DNA of 12,405 nt from Deltaproteobacteria bacterium (GCA_021780585.1 JAJXYM010000249.1:1-12405); one strand, 5' to 3'. Numbered from the stretch's first letter, positions 1 through 7,762 are shown. The notes: generated by a model from the letters alone, not told the origin. Made by a program: numbers and translations.

Positions 1-159
1 CCAGGCGTTGCCGGTCGGCGGCTCGCCGCATTCGTACGGCGTCAGCTTGCGCGCGTACGGATTGCGCGGCGCCAGCAGCTTTTGCAGTCCGAGCATCGCG
101 GCCACGATCAGCGCGCCGACGATCCCCAGGACCAGCACGGTCGCGAAGTGGAAGTACAT
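1..159 (-). CDS. nuoA: NADH-quinone oxidoreductase subunit A (5' part, runs off left edge)
   Basis: Membrane subunit A (ND3 family) of respiratory complex I, which couples NADH oxidation and quinone reduction to proton pumping. The reverse strand reads 53 codons from an ATG at 159-157 to the window edge without a stop. It opens with one hydrophobic helix (about residues 5-29, ATVLVLGIVGALIVAAMLGL) followed by a basic, Pro-rich stretch and the family hallmark PYECGEPPTGNAW (residues 41-53), whose YECG cysteine loop is diagnostic of NuoA/ND3. The rest of the protein (two more helices, usual length about 120 residues) lies beyond the window, where nuoB would normally follow. The ribosome site is modest (GGGGTGG just before the ATG). 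It is divergent from the transporter at 434. Family identity is seen directly in the motif; membership of a full nuo operon is inference. Confidence 0.9.
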   Translation of the reverse strand, partial: MYFHFATVLVLGIVGALIVAAMLGLQKLLAPRNPYARKLTPYECGEPPTGNAW

Positions 160-176
160 CCGGCCACCCCGCCAAT

Positions 177-205
177 GATGTAAAAAATTCTAATATAACT
201 GTCAA
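177..205 (-). promoter_or_regulatory. Possible sigma70-type promoter for nuoA
   Basis: On the minus strand a perfect TTGACA (205-200) is followed after 17 bases by TACATC (182-177), a poor -10 match, about 18 bases before the nuoA start. The stretch 181-200 is AT-rich against a GC-rich background. The short distance would leave almost no leader, so the true -10 could be the nearby TATATT/TAGAAT sequence used with another -35. The TTGACA is seen; its use is inference. Confidence 0.3.
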
Positions 206-433
206 GCGTTGCTTCTATCAGCGGACGCGCGGACCCGTCCCGCGCGCGCCACTCCAATCCCCCGAACATTCGCGCGATGGGCCGCAACGCCGCCGCGGAA
301 ATCGCCAGGCCGCCGCACACCGTCGCGCTAGAGACACCCGCGTCGCGAACGTGGTAATTAGCGGTTGGCGGCGGCGCCAAATCCGGCGCGGGAGAGTTAT
401 TTCTCAGCCGCAAGGAGAATCGATAGCCTGACG

Positions 434-2035
434 ATGGCGGCATCAACTATCACCGCGACGCTTCCGCATGCCGAGTCGGTACGAACGCATAAATGGCTGG
501 TTGCGGCGGCGGTTATGCTCGGCGCCTTCCTGCAGGTGCTCGACACGTCGATCGTCAACGTCGCGCTGCCCTATATGCAGGGCAGTTTCGCCGCGAGCGT
601 CGATGAGGTCACATGGGTCGTCACCAGCTTTCTGGTCGCCAACGGCGTGATGATCCCGATGACCGGATGGATCGCGGCGCGGATGGGGCGCAAGCGCTAT
701 TTCATCCTGTCGGTGATGCTCTTCATGGTTTCGTCGGCGCTATGCGGCGTCGCCCAGACGATCGATCAGATGGTCGTCTTCCGACTGATTCAGGGCGCGG
801 CGGGCGCGGCGATGATGCCGCTGGCGCAAGCGATTCTGTTCGAGACCTTTCCGCCGGCCGAGCATACGCTGGCGATGGCCGTGTTCGGCCTCGGCATCAT
901 GGTCGGGCCGATCGCCGGACCGACGCTCGGCGGCTGGATCACGATGAACTGGAACTGGCGCTGGACGTTCTATATCAACGTGCCGGCGGGCGCTCTGGCC
1001 GCCATGATGGTCTACGCGTTCGTTCATGATCCGCCCTATCTGCACAAGCAGCGCGGCAGTGGACGGGTCGATTACCTTGGCATCATCTATCTGGCGCTCG
1101 GGCTGGGGCTGCTGCAGATCGTGCTCGATCGCGGCCAGCGCGCCGATTGGTTCGCGGCGCCGTGGGTGCGGATTTTCACCGGGGCGTCGGCGCTTTCGCT
1201 GGTCGCGTTGGTATTCCACGAGCTGCGCTTTCCCGATCCGATTCTGGATCTGCGGATGGTGAAGATCTTCGGCTTTACCCTCGCGATTACGCTGATCGCG
1301 GTGCAGTCGCTGGTGCTGTTCAGCATCAATCTGCTCAACCCCCTCTTCACCCAGGAATTGCTCGGCTACGACGCCTGGCAGGCCGGTTTGGTGGTCGCGC
1401 CGCGCGGCCTCGGCGTGGTGATCGCGCTGGTCACGATCGGCCAGTTATCGCGGCGCGGCTTCGATCTGCGTCCGCTGATCGGCCTCGGCTTCATTCTGGC
1501 GGCCTCGCAAATCTGGATCATGTCGCATTGGAACCTGCAGGTCAGCGAGCGCGCCGTGCTCTGGCCGATCCTGCTGTTCGGTCTCGGCCTCGGCGTCGTC
1601 TTCCCGACCGTCACCGCGGCTGGACTGGGCCAGATTAAGCCCGAACGGATGGGCTTCGCCTCAAGTCTCTTCAACATGATGGTCAATACCGGCGCGGCGA
1701 TCGGCATCTCCAGCGTCAGCAACATGCTGACCGGCCGCGAGCAGGTGCATCAGGCCTACCTTGTCCAGCATTTCTCCGTCTTCGACGCCTGGCGGGTGAG
1801 CGGCGACGGGGCGCTGATGCCCGGCAGTCCCGGCTTCGGCTACCTCCATCAGATGGTCACCGGGCAGAAGCAGGGCCTCGGGATGGTCTACAACCTGATT
1901 CAGGCGCAGGCGTGGCTGCTTGCCTATAACGACGTCTATCGACTGCTGGCGATTATCGCGCTGCTATGCGCCCCCTGGTGCCTGATGCTCAAACGGGTCG
2001 GCGGGGGCGCCAAGACCGACGCGGTGATGCATTAA
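434..2035 (+). CDS. DHA2-family MFS multidrug efflux transporter (EmrB/QacA type)
   Basis: Inner-membrane drug:proton antiporter of the 14-helix DHA2 branch of the major facilitator superfamily, 533 residues, close to EmrB length. Visible family marks: LDTSIVNVALP at the end of helix 1 (residues 36-46), motif A GWIAARMGRKR (78-88) between helices 2 and 3, and the antiporter motif C GPIAGPTLGGW (158-168). The stretch around residues 60-80 and the WRWTFYINVP segment (175-184) closely follow EmrB. I start it at ATG 434. The frame extends to a TTG at 365, but AAGGAG at 412-417 lies inside that extension and the extra 23 residues do not resemble an MFS N-terminus. The AAGGAG-to-ATG gap of 16 bases is long, so a CTG at 428 is a remote alternative. 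No EmrA/HlyD-type periplasmic adaptor is adjacent, so the partner is elsewhere or absent. Substrate unknown. The CoA-transferase genes follow 108 bp later on the same strand. Confidence 0.92.
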   Translation: MAASTITATLPHAESVRTHKWLVAAAVMLGAFLQVLDTSIVNVALPYMQGSFAASVDEVTWVVTSFLVANGVMIPMTGWIAARMGRKRYFILSVMLFMVSSALCGVAQTIDQMVVFRLIQGAAGAAMMPLAQAILFETFPPAEHTLAMAVFGLGIMVGPIAGPTLGGWITMNWNWRWTFYINVPAGALAAMMVYAFVHDPPYLHKQRGSGRVDYLGIIYLALGLGLLQIVLDRGQRADWFAAPWVRIFTGASALSLVALVFHELRFPDPILDLRMVKIFGFTLAITLIAVQSLVLFSINLLNPLFTQELLGYDAWQAGLVVAPRGLGVVIALVTIGQLSRRGFDLRPLIGLGFILAASQIWIMSHWNLQVSERAVLWPILLFGLGLGVVFPTVTAAGLGQIKPERMGFASSLFNMMVNTGAAIGISSVSNMLTGREQVHQAYLVQHFSVFDAWRVSGDGALMPGSPGFGYLHQMVTGQKQGLGMVYNLIQAQAWLLAYNDVYRLLAIIALLCAPWCLMLKRVGGGAKTDAVMH

Positions 2036-2143
2036 CGCGGGCGGCCGCGGCGTGGGCGATCGTAATTCGCGCGCCGGATGCTATAGAGAGGACGGGGCGG
2101 ACCGCCGGTTCGGCATTTCAGGCCACAATCAAGGAGAGACCGC

Positions 2144-3370
2144 ATGAGCGCAGGAAATCCCGTTCACGTGCTCGAAGGCTACAAGGTTCTCGATTTCACC
2201 CAATTCGTCGCCGGACCAACGGTCACGCTGATGATGGCCGAGATGGGCGCCGAAGTGATCAAGATCGAAGTCGCCCCGGCCGGCGATCCGAGCCGCGTAT
2301 GGCCCGTGCTCAAGGACGGCCGCAGCGGCTACTTTGTCCAGCATAATCGCGGCAAGCAGAGCCTTTGTCTCGACGCCAAAAGTCCCGAGGGTTTCGCGAT
2401 CCTCAAGGAGCTGGCGGCCAAAGTTGACGTGATCGTCGAAAATTTCGCGCCCGGCGTGATCGGACGGCTCGGCCTCGGCTACGACGTCGTCAGCAAGCTT
2501 AATCCGCGCGTCGTGATGTGCTCGGTATCCGCCTTCGGCCAGACCGGCCCGCTCGCCCACGAACCCGGTTTCGACTGGAGCGGAGCGGCCTACGGCGGCA
2601 CGCTGCATATGATCGGCCTGCCCGACGGCCAGCCGATCGTGCCGACCATCGCGATTGGCGACGTTTCCACCGGCGTGCATGCGCTGGGCGCGGTCGCCTG
2701 CGCCCTGCTCTATCGCGAGCGCACCGGCAAGGGCCAATATCTCGATTGCGCGCTGCTCGACAGCTATTTCCACTATCACGAGGCTCCCGTCCAACTGCAG
2801 AGCCTGAGCGGCGGCGCGATTCGGCCGAAACGGATGGGCAGCCACGCGACCTACACCGCCCCGGCCGGCATCTTCAAGGGTCGCGAGCGCTATTTCGTTA
2901 TTTTCGCGCAAATCGACCATCTATGGGCCAAACTGTGCGCGGCGATGCACCGTCCGGAACTCACCAACGATCCCCGCTTCGCCGACAATGCCGCCCGCGT
3001 CGCCCATCTCGACGAACTGGTCAGCCTGATCGAGGGTTGGATCGCGTCGCTGCCCGGCGACGATGCCGTATCCGCCGCCCTGCGCGAGCATCGCGTACCC
3101 TTCGCGCCCGTATTGACGCTCGAAGAGGCGATGAACCATCCGCATCTGCGCCAGCGCGGGACCGTCCGGCGGGTGCGCGACCGGATGCTGGGCGAATTCG
3201 ACGTGCCAGGCTTTCCGCTGCGCTTTTCCGAGTTCCCGCGCAATCTCGAGCTGCAGGCGCCAACCCTCGGCGAGCATAACGAACAGGTGCTCGCCCGGCA
3301 TTTGGGCTATGCGCCCGAACGCGTGCGCGAGCTCGAAGCCAAAGGCGTGCTGAATCGCGGGAATCGCTGA
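2144..3370 (+). CDS. CaiB/BaiF (class III) CoA-transferase, first tandem copy
   Basis: Cytosolic enzyme of the formyl-CoA/carnitine CoA-transferase family, which moves CoA between carboxylic acids through an aspartyl-CoA thioester. The 408 residues match the usual length. The N-terminal Rossmann-like part begins VLEGYKVLDFTQFVAGP (9-25), followed by GAEVIKIE (35-42), the HNRGKQSLCLD segment (67-77) and FGQTGP (131-136). The expected catalytic aspartate is D173 in IGDVSTGVHA. The C-terminal part carries HPHLRQRGTV, the conserved stretch before the protein re-enters the large domain. The start is secure: AAGGAG at 2131-2136, seven bases before ATG. The substrate cannot be read from sequence; family members act on oxalate, carnitine, bile acid, aromatic, methylsuccinate and mesaconate CoA esters. 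It forms an apparent transcription unit with the next gene (42-bp gap). Confidence 0.93.
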   Translation: MSAGNPVHVLEGYKVLDFTQFVAGPTVTLMMAEMGAEVIKIEVAPAGDPSRVWPVLKDGRSGYFVQHNRGKQSLCLDAKSPEGFAILKELAAKVDVIVENFAPGVIGRLGLGYDVVSKLNPRVVMCSVSAFGQTGPLAHEPGFDWSGAAYGGTLHMIGLPDGQPIVPTIAIGDVSTGVHALGAVACALLYRERTGKGQYLDCALLDSYFHYHEAPVQLQSLSGGAIRPKRMGSHATYTAPAGIFKGRERYFVIFAQIDHLWAKLCAAMHRPELTNDPRFADNAARVAHLDELVSLIEGWIASLPGDDAVSAALREHRVPFAPVLTLEEAMNHPHLRQRGTVRRVRDRMLGEFDVPGFPLRFSEFPRNLELQAPTLGEHNEQVLARHLGYAPERVRELEAKGVLNRGNR

Positions 3371-3412
3371 GCGCGTCGCGCCGCGACTTCATTGTCAACC
3401 GGGGAGACGACG

Positions 3413-4639
3413 ATGAATCAAGGGATTGGCAGGCATGTGCTCGACGGCTATCGCGTGCTCGACTTCACGCAGGTCGTCGCGGGACCGACAGCGACGCTGA
3501 TGCTGGCGGAGATGGGCGCCGAGGTGATCAAGGTCGAACTCGCTCCCGCCGGCGACCCGGGGCGCCTCGGTCCATTCCGCGTCGGCGAGCGCAGCGGCTA
3601 CTTCGTCCAGCATAATCGCGGCAAAAAAGATCTTTGCCTCGACCCCAAAAGTCCCGAAGCCCGTGCAATCCTGATGGAGCTGGCCGCCCGCGTGGACGTG
3701 ATCGTCCAGAACTACGCGCCGGGCGTGATCGGCCGGCTCGGCCTCAGCTACGACGCGGTCCGCGCGATCAATCCCAAAATCGTGATGTGCTCGATTTCGG
3801 CTTTCGGCCAAACCGGTCCGCTTTCAGCCGAGCCGGGCTTCGATTACCTTGGCGCGGCCTACGCGGGCGTCACTTCGATGGGCGGGGAGCCCGGCGGCCC
3901 GCCCTATTTCCCGATGATCGCGATCGGCGACGTTTCGACTGGCGTGCATGCGATGGGCGCGATCTGCGCCGCCCTGCTCTATCGCGAGCGCACCGGACGC
4001 GGCCAGCATCTCGACATCTCCCTGCTCGACACCTACTTCCACTACCACGAGGCCAGCATCGAAACGCATACGCTGAGCCGCGGCGAGCTGCGCCCGACCC
4101 GCTCGGGATTGCATTCATGGTACGCCGTGCCGGCCGGGGTTTTTCGCGGGCGCGAGCGCTACATCATTATCATCGCCCCGCTGCAGCAGCATTGGGAGAA
4201 ACTGTGCGTCGCGATGGGCCAGCCGGAACTCGCGCGCGACCCCCGCTTCGCCACCAACGACGACCGCCTGCGCAATCTTGACGCGCTGGTCGCGACGATC
4301 GAAGGATGGCTCCGTTCGATGCCGAGCGACGATGACGCGGTCGCCGCGATGCGCGAGCAGCGCGTGCCGATGGCGCCGGTGCTATCGGTCGAAGAGGCCG
4401 TCCGCCATCCGCATCTGCGCGCACGCGGGACCGTGCGCACGATTCGCGACCGCATCCTTGGGGAGTTCGACGTACCCGGCTTCGCGCTGCGCTTTTCCGA
4501 TTTTCCGGAGCCGCTCCAGCTAGACGCGCCAATTATGGGCGAGCATAACGAAACCGTGCTCACCGGGATGCTCGGCTATTCGGCCGAGCGGGTGCGCGAT
4601 CTTGAGGCGCGCGGCGTGCTGCGGCGCGGCGAAGCCTGA
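3413..4639 (+). CDS. CaiB/BaiF (class III) CoA-transferase, second tandem copy
   Basis: Paralogue of the preceding gene with exactly the same length, 408 residues. Over residues 1-190 the two proteins align without gaps and share 134 identities (about 70%, counted by hand). The catalytic aspartate falls at the same position, D173 in IGDVSTGVHA, and FGQTGP, HNRGK and HPHLRARGTV are all present. Residues 51-60 and 151-166, and the segment around 215-235 (APVQLQSLSGGAI against ASIETHTLSRGEL), differ most and could shape the substrate pocket. I start at ATG 3413, six bases after GGGGAG (3401-3406); an in-frame TTG at 3392 would put that ribosome site inside the gene. Two related subunits may form a heteromer, as in some succinyl-CoA:aromatic-acid CoA-transferases, or the genes may serve different acids. 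Both options are inference. Confidence 0.93.
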   Translation: MNQGIGRHVLDGYRVLDFTQVVAGPTATLMLAEMGAEVIKVELAPAGDPGRLGPFRVGERSGYFVQHNRGKKDLCLDPKSPEARAILMELAARVDVIVQNYAPGVIGRLGLSYDAVRAINPKIVMCSISAFGQTGPLSAEPGFDYLGAAYAGVTSMGGEPGGPPYFPMIAIGDVSTGVHAMGAICAALLYRERTGRGQHLDISLLDTYFHYHEASIETHTLSRGELRPTRSGLHSWYAVPAGVFRGRERYIIIIAPLQQHWEKLCVAMGQPELARDPRFATNDDRLRNLDALVATIEGWLRSMPSDDDAVAAMREQRVPMAPVLSVEEAVRHPHLRARGTVRTIRDRILGEFDVPGFALRFSDFPEPLQLDAPIMGEHNETVLTGMLGYSAERVRDLEARGVLRRGEA

Positions 4640-4654
4640 ACGCCTCCGCCGCGC
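4624..4654. terminator. Weak hairpin between convergent genes
   Basis: A perfect 8-bp GC inverted repeat, GCGCGGCG (4624-4631) with CGCCGCGC (4647-4654), loop 15 bases, spans the stop codon of the second CoA-transferase and lies just before the stop of the converging hydrolase. No real T-run follows (GCTCTTAC). It may slow polymerase in either direction, but such repeats arise by chance in GC-rich DNA. Confidence 0.25.
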
Positions 4655-4658
4655 GCTC

Positions 4659-5573
4659 TTACAGTCCCGCTTCGCTCAGGAACGGCTCGAGCGCGTTCAA
4701 CAGCGCCCGCGGATTGTCGCCCTGAATCGTATGGCCCGCGTTGGCGATCCGCATCCAGCGGCCGCGCGGCACCGAACGGGCGAATTTCTCCGCGCTTTCG
4801 TCGGTCAGCACGTCGCTGCGCTCGCCCCGCATCACCAGCACCGGACAGACGATATTCGCGGCGTTGTCATTGATCCGGGTGATGCGCTCGGTGCGTTCCT
4901 GCTCGAAATTCGGCGAAATCCGCTTGGGATCGTGCTTCCACGTCCACTTGCCGCTCGGCAGTTGCCGCAGATTATGCAGCAGGCTGCGCCGCAGCAGCTC
5001 CCGATTGCGCATCGGATTGAACTTCAGCGCCCGCTCGACGAACGCCTCAACCGAATCGAGCTCGCGTTCCTGATTGATGAAATTGCGGATGCGCAGCGAA
5101 CCCTGCGTGGCGATCTCTGGCGCGATATCCACCAGCACCAGCCCCGCCATCTTGTCCGCATGCCGAATCGCGTAACCCATCGCGGCGAATCCGCCCATCG
5201 AATGGCCGACGATCAACGGCCGCGTCAGCTTGAGCTTCTCGATAAAGCCTTCGACGTCCTCAACCTGGCTCTCGAAGCGATAGTCCGCCGTCGGTTCCCA
5301 TTCGCTGTCGCCGTGGCCGCGCTGGTCCATCGCGACGCAGTGATAGCGCTCGCGCAGCATCAGGCAGACCAGATCCCACGTATGGGCGTTCAATCCGCCG
5401 CCGTGCAGGAACAGGATCGGATGGCGCCCCTTGACGCCCCAATCGAGGTAATGCAGCCGCATCCGGCCGACCACCACGTGATGGGATTCCGGCAGCGCAA
5501 CCTGCGGCAGTTCGAGTCCGGCGTGTTGTGCGGAAAGCTTCAGATGATCGATTTGTTCAGCGGCGCTTAGCAC
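4659..5573 (-). CDS. Alpha/beta-hydrolase fold protein
   Basis: Serine hydrolase of the alpha/beta-hydrolase superfamily (AB hydrolase 1 type), 304 residues, no signal peptide, so cytosolic. The catalytic set is complete: oxyanion loop LFLHGGG (54-60), nucleophile elbow GHSMGG with Ser125 (123-128), acid Asp254 in GERSDVLTDE, and His281 in NAGHTIQGDNP. The strand-turn DQRGHGDS (83-90) is typical of esterases, C-C bond hydrolases and related enzymes. The lid between residues 155 and 235 is long and charged. The start is GTG at 5573, supported by AGGAG (5586-5582), eight bases upstream. It faces the CoA-transferase pair tail to tail (19-bp gap), so it is not in their operon, although an ester or thioester substrate linked to that pathway is possible. 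Exact substrate not recognisable. Confidence 0.9.
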   Translation of the reverse strand: MLSAAEQIDHLKLSAQHAGLELPQVALPESHHVVVGRMRLHYLDWGVKGRHPILFLHGGGLNAHTWDLVCLMLRERYHCVAMDQRGHGDSEWEPTADYRFESQVEDVEGFIEKLKLTRPLIVGHSMGGFAAMGYAIRHADKMAGLVLVDIAPEIATQGSLRIRNFINQERELDSVEAFVERALKFNPMRNRELLRRSLLHNLRQLPSGKWTWKHDPKRISPNFEQERTERITRINDNAANIVCPVLVMRGERSDVLTDESAEKFARSVPRGRWMRIANAGHTIQGDNPRALLNALEPFLSEAGL

Positions 5574-5826
5574 TGGCGAAACTCCTGGTCTGTTTCGTTT
5601 AGCGGATAACAGCCCGGCAACCTGTCGAACCTATAGCAGAGTGCGGAAAAGCGCGGCAAATCGCGCGAGCGCGCGGCCATCATCAACGCCGAGCGAGGCA
5701 GGCCGAGTCGTGACTCAAGGTTAGCGCACGCCGCTATCCGGCCGAGACGAACCCACGCGCCGGCGAGGGTCAGGACAAGCCAAGACGCCCTGGGCCCGCA
5801 CCCTCCCGAACGGCCAATCTAAAGCG
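5574..5826. other. Non-coding spacer upstream of the hydrolase
   Basis: This spacer separates the start of the hydrolase from the terminator of the RNA-binding protein gene. I see no convincing reading frame, tRNA or strong promoter. It should hold the hydrolase promoter (minus strand); TTCGACAGG near 5620 and CTATAGG near 5630 on that strand are only faint candidates. Confidence 0.5.
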
Positions 5827-5862
5827 AAGACCCGGAGGGGCATGCGGCCCGCTCCGGGTCTT
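5827..5862 (-). terminator. Hairpin terminator after the RNA-binding protein gene
   Basis: An 11-bp perfect stem, AAGACCCGGAG (5827-5837) with CTCCGGGTCTT (5852-5862), extended inside by GGGC/GCCC around an ATGCG loop with one bulged G. It sits 12 bases past the stop codon of the RRM gene on the minus strand. The trailing sequence there (TTCGCTTTAG) is only partly T-rich; on the plus strand it is followed by TTTACTG, so it may work in both directions. Confidence 0.6.
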
Positions 5863-5874
5863 TACTGTTGAGGC

Positions 5875-6273
5875 TTACCAGCGACGATCGCGTCCACCAC
5901 CGCCGCCGCCACCACCGCCGAAGCCGCCGCCACGCGGACCGCCTCCGCCACCGCCGCCCCGGCGATCGCGTCCGCCGCCGCCGCCACCACCGCCGAAGCC
6001 GCCGCCACGCGGACCGGAACCGGCCTCACGCGGACGCGCCTCGTTGACGCGGATGTTGCGACCCTTAAGTTCAGTATCGTTGAACTCTTCGATCGCCTTG
6101 GCGGCTTCGCCCGAATCCGCCATCTCGACGAAACCGAAACCGCGCGACTGGCCGGAGAATTTGTCGACTACCACAGTGGCGCTGTCGACTTTGCCCGCCT
6201 GCGAAAACAACGCTTCCAGGTCGTCATTGGTTACCGAGTAGGCGAGGTTGCCTACATACAATTTAGTGGGCAT
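5875..6273 (-). CDS. RRM-type RNA-binding protein with RG-rich glycine tail
   Basis: Small cytosolic RNA-binding protein of 132 residues with one RNA recognition motif and a disordered tail, similar in plan to the cyanobacterial Rbp and plant glycine-rich RNA-binding proteins. RNP2 is KLYVGNL (4-10) and RNP1 is RGFGFVEM (44-51), with the RNA-stacking aromatics Y6, F46 and F48 present; the fold ends near residue 80. Residues 84-132 are Gly/Arg with two near-identical blocks (GPRGGGF, a glycine run, RDRR), ending in Trp. The start is secure: AAGGAGG (6288-6282), eight bases before ATG. In other bacteria such proteins are often cold- or stress-induced and act as RNA chaperones or in mRNA targeting; that role is inference here. 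It stands alone between the kinase and its own terminator, with a 152-bp leader region that contains a small hairpin. Confidence 0.93.
   Translation of the reverse strand: MPTKLYVGNLAYSVTNDDLEALFSQAGKVDSATVVVDKFSGQSRGFGFVEMADSGEAAKAIEEFNDTELKGRNIRVNEARPREAGSGPRGGGFGGGGGGGGRDRRGGGGGGGPRGGGFGGGGGGGGGRDRRW
5885..6015. repeat. Internal direct repeat in the glycine tail
   Basis: Two nearly identical DNA blocks, 5885-5940 and 5963-6015, both run from CGATCGCGTCC to CACGCGGACC on the plus strand. They differ mainly by one extra GGN codon and a few synonymous bases, and are linked by a shorter CCGCC-rich stretch. They encode the two Gly-Arg blocks and look like a recent tandem duplication prone to slippage. 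Confidence 0.8.
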
Positions 6274-6317
6274 CGATTGCCCCTCCTTAGATCAAGGCCG
6301 GGAAGCGCGCGAGACAG

Positions 6318-6336
6318 AAAAACCCTTGGAGGGTTT
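6318..6336 (-). terminator. Hairpin with T-run between kinase and RRM gene (terminator or attenuator)
   Basis: On the minus strand, AAACCCT (6336-6330), a 3-base loop and AGGGTTT (6326-6320) form a perfect 7-bp stem running into five T residues (6322-6318). It lies 90 bases past the kinase stop codon and about 45 bases before the RRM start. It may end the kinase transcript, or attenuate or stabilise the RRM leader if the RRM promoter lies upstream of it. A candidate -10, TAGTAT, with a poor -35 (TTTCCG, 17-base spacing), lies in 6365-6395 on the same strand. Confidence 0.4.
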
Positions 6337-6425
6337 AAATGAAAAGTGCGTCCGGACAATTACAAATACTAATCTATGCCGCCCGTAACGGAAAGTCCAC
6401 AACTTGTCGCTTTGCCCAATCGGTT

Positions 6426-7655
6426 TCATGAGGATTTCAACATGGCCGGAAAATGTACGCGGAAAACGGTCCCGCGATCCTTCTCGCTGGCGACCTCGAC
6501 GCGGGCCCCGTTGAGCTCGACGTAACGCTTGACCAGCGCGAGTCCCAGCCCGGCCCCTTCGAAGCTCCGGTTCGACCCCACGCTCTCCCGCGAAAACGGC
6601 TCGAACAGTTTCGGCAAATAGTCCGCGTCGATACCGACTCCCGTATCGCTCACTTCCAGGCAGACGCCGGCGTCGGCCGCGCTGAAGACCCGCACGGCGA
6701 CGCCGCCCGTATCGGTGAATTTAATCGCGTTCTGCAGCAAATTGATGATGGTGTTGGACAGGCAGTGTTCGTCAAATGACACTATCGCCTCAGGCGCCTC
6801 GACCTGGCATTCCAGACCGAGTCCCTTCTTGCGCGCGAGCACGTCCAGGTCCCGCACGTGCCGCTCGACCATCGCCGCCAGCCGGATCGGCGTCGGCCGC
6901 AGCTCGAACGCCCCCGACTCGATCCGCGACAAGTCGAGAATCGCGCCGATCGTGGCGAGCAGGCGCTGACCGGCCCGGCGAATCGAATCGGCGTATTGCA
7001 GGGCGCTCGCATCGCGCAGTTCGCCGAGCCGCTCGGCCATCAGGTCCGCGTAGCCCAGGATGACGTTGAGCGGCGTCCGGATCTCATGCGTCATGTTGGC
7101 GACGAACGCCGACTTGAGCTGCGAGGCCGCAAGCGCGGCGTCGCGCGCGGCGATCAGTTCGCGCTCGGATCGCTCGACGTACTCCGCGAACAGCCGCGCG
7201 TGGATAATCGCCAACGCCTCGGTCGCCTCGCTCCAGATTCGGGCATAGGCGAGACGCGCCGGCGGGATCGTCGCGGGCCGGTCGCGCAGCGCTTCAACCA
7301 ACTCGCCGTGCACGAGATCGCGCATCGCTTTGGATAAATCGTAGAGCCCCTCAATATGCGCGCGGCCCACCGCCGCGGGACGCATCCGCTCGCGCATCAG
7401 GCGTTCCAGGATCTGTCCGTGAATCGCAATGGCGCCTTCGGGGTCGCCGGCCGCGAGCCGCTCGAACAGCGCGAACAGAACCTCACGGCCCATCGCCGCG
7501 TTCGTCGCGTCAATCGCGGAACGCTGGCTGGCCGGCGCGTCGAGGGCGAGCGCCGCCGCCCAGCGGCCGGCGATTTCGGTCAGGCGCGGGCGCAGGCGCC
7601 GGGCGGTCTCGGCGATCAGCTCCAACTCCTCGGCGCTGAAATCCGAATTCTTCAC
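6426..7655 (-). CDS. Soluble sensor histidine kinase
   Basis: Cytosolic two-component sensor kinase of 409 residues without transmembrane helices. Residues 1-165 form an all-helical, Glu/Arg/Ala-rich sensor region that I cannot name with certainty; it is somewhat like RsbR-type N-terminal domains. A short coiled linker (160-180) leads to the dimerisation helix, with phospho-acceptor His190 in NMTHEIRTPLN. The ATPase boxes are complete: N box NTIINLLQNAIKF (301-313), G1 DTGVGID (337-343), F box FEPF (351-354) and G2 GAGLGL (367-372). No receiver domain is fused and no response regulator gene is next to it, so it is an orphan here. The start is GTG at 7655 with a weak ribosome site. It is transcribed divergently from the redox cluster across a shared 463-bp spacer, so it may sense redox or metabolic state for that cluster; this is inference. 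Confidence 0.92.
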   Translation of the reverse strand: MKNSDFSAEELELIAETARRLRPRLTEIAGRWAAALALDAPASQRSAIDATNAAMGREVLFALFERLAAGDPEGAIAIHGQILERLMRERMRPAAVGRAHIEGLYDLSKAMRDLVHGELVEALRDRPATIPPARLAYARIWSEATEALAIIHARLFAEYVERSERELIAARDAALAASQLKSAFVANMTHEIRTPLNVILGYADLMAERLGELRDASALQYADSIRRAGQRLLATIGAILDLSRIESGAFELRPTPIRLAAMVERHVRDLDVLARKKGLGLECQVEAPEAIVSFDEHCLSNTIINLLQNAIKFTDTGGVAVRVFSAADAGVCLEVSDTGVGIDADYLPKLFEPFSRESVGSNRSFEGAGLGLALVKRYVELNGARVEVASEKDRGTVFRVHFPAMLKSS

Positions 7656-7732
7656 GTCTTATCGGCTCGCGCGGGCCGTTGGCGCTCCGCGGCGCGTGGG
7701 AAAAACCATTCGAGCGACAATCAGACAACAGA

Positions 7733-7762
7733 ATTATTAAACTGCGGATTGGGGCAAGTCAA
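7733..7762 (-). promoter_or_regulatory. Probable sigma70-type promoter of the histidine kinase
   Basis: On the minus strand TTGACT (7762-7757, five of six consensus bases) and AATAAT (7738-7733, five of six) are separated by 18 bases. Transcription would begin near 7726, giving a leader of about 70 bases before the GTG start. This is the best promoter match in the window. Confidence 0.5.

Noticed and set aside
365..433. Upstream TTG start for the MFS transporter
   Set aside because: It would add 23 residues unlike an MFS N-terminus and put the AAGGAG ribosome site inside the coding region.
108..446. A 112-codon minus-strand frame between nuoA and the transporter
   Set aside because: It overlaps the true nuoA start and the transporter start, has no family features, and its composition looks like non-coding GC-rich DNA.
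3392..3412. Upstream TTG start for the second CoA-transferase
   Set aside because: ATG 3413 has GGGGAG at the right distance and gives exactly the length and alignment of the first copy.
4602..5570. A 322-codon plus-strand frame
   Set aside because: It is the shadow of the alpha/beta hydrolase, which has a complete Ser-Asp-His set on the minus strand.
5885..6015. CRISPR or other repeat array
   Set aside because: The repeats are in frame inside the RNA-binding protein, encode Gly-Arg and have no regular unique spacers.
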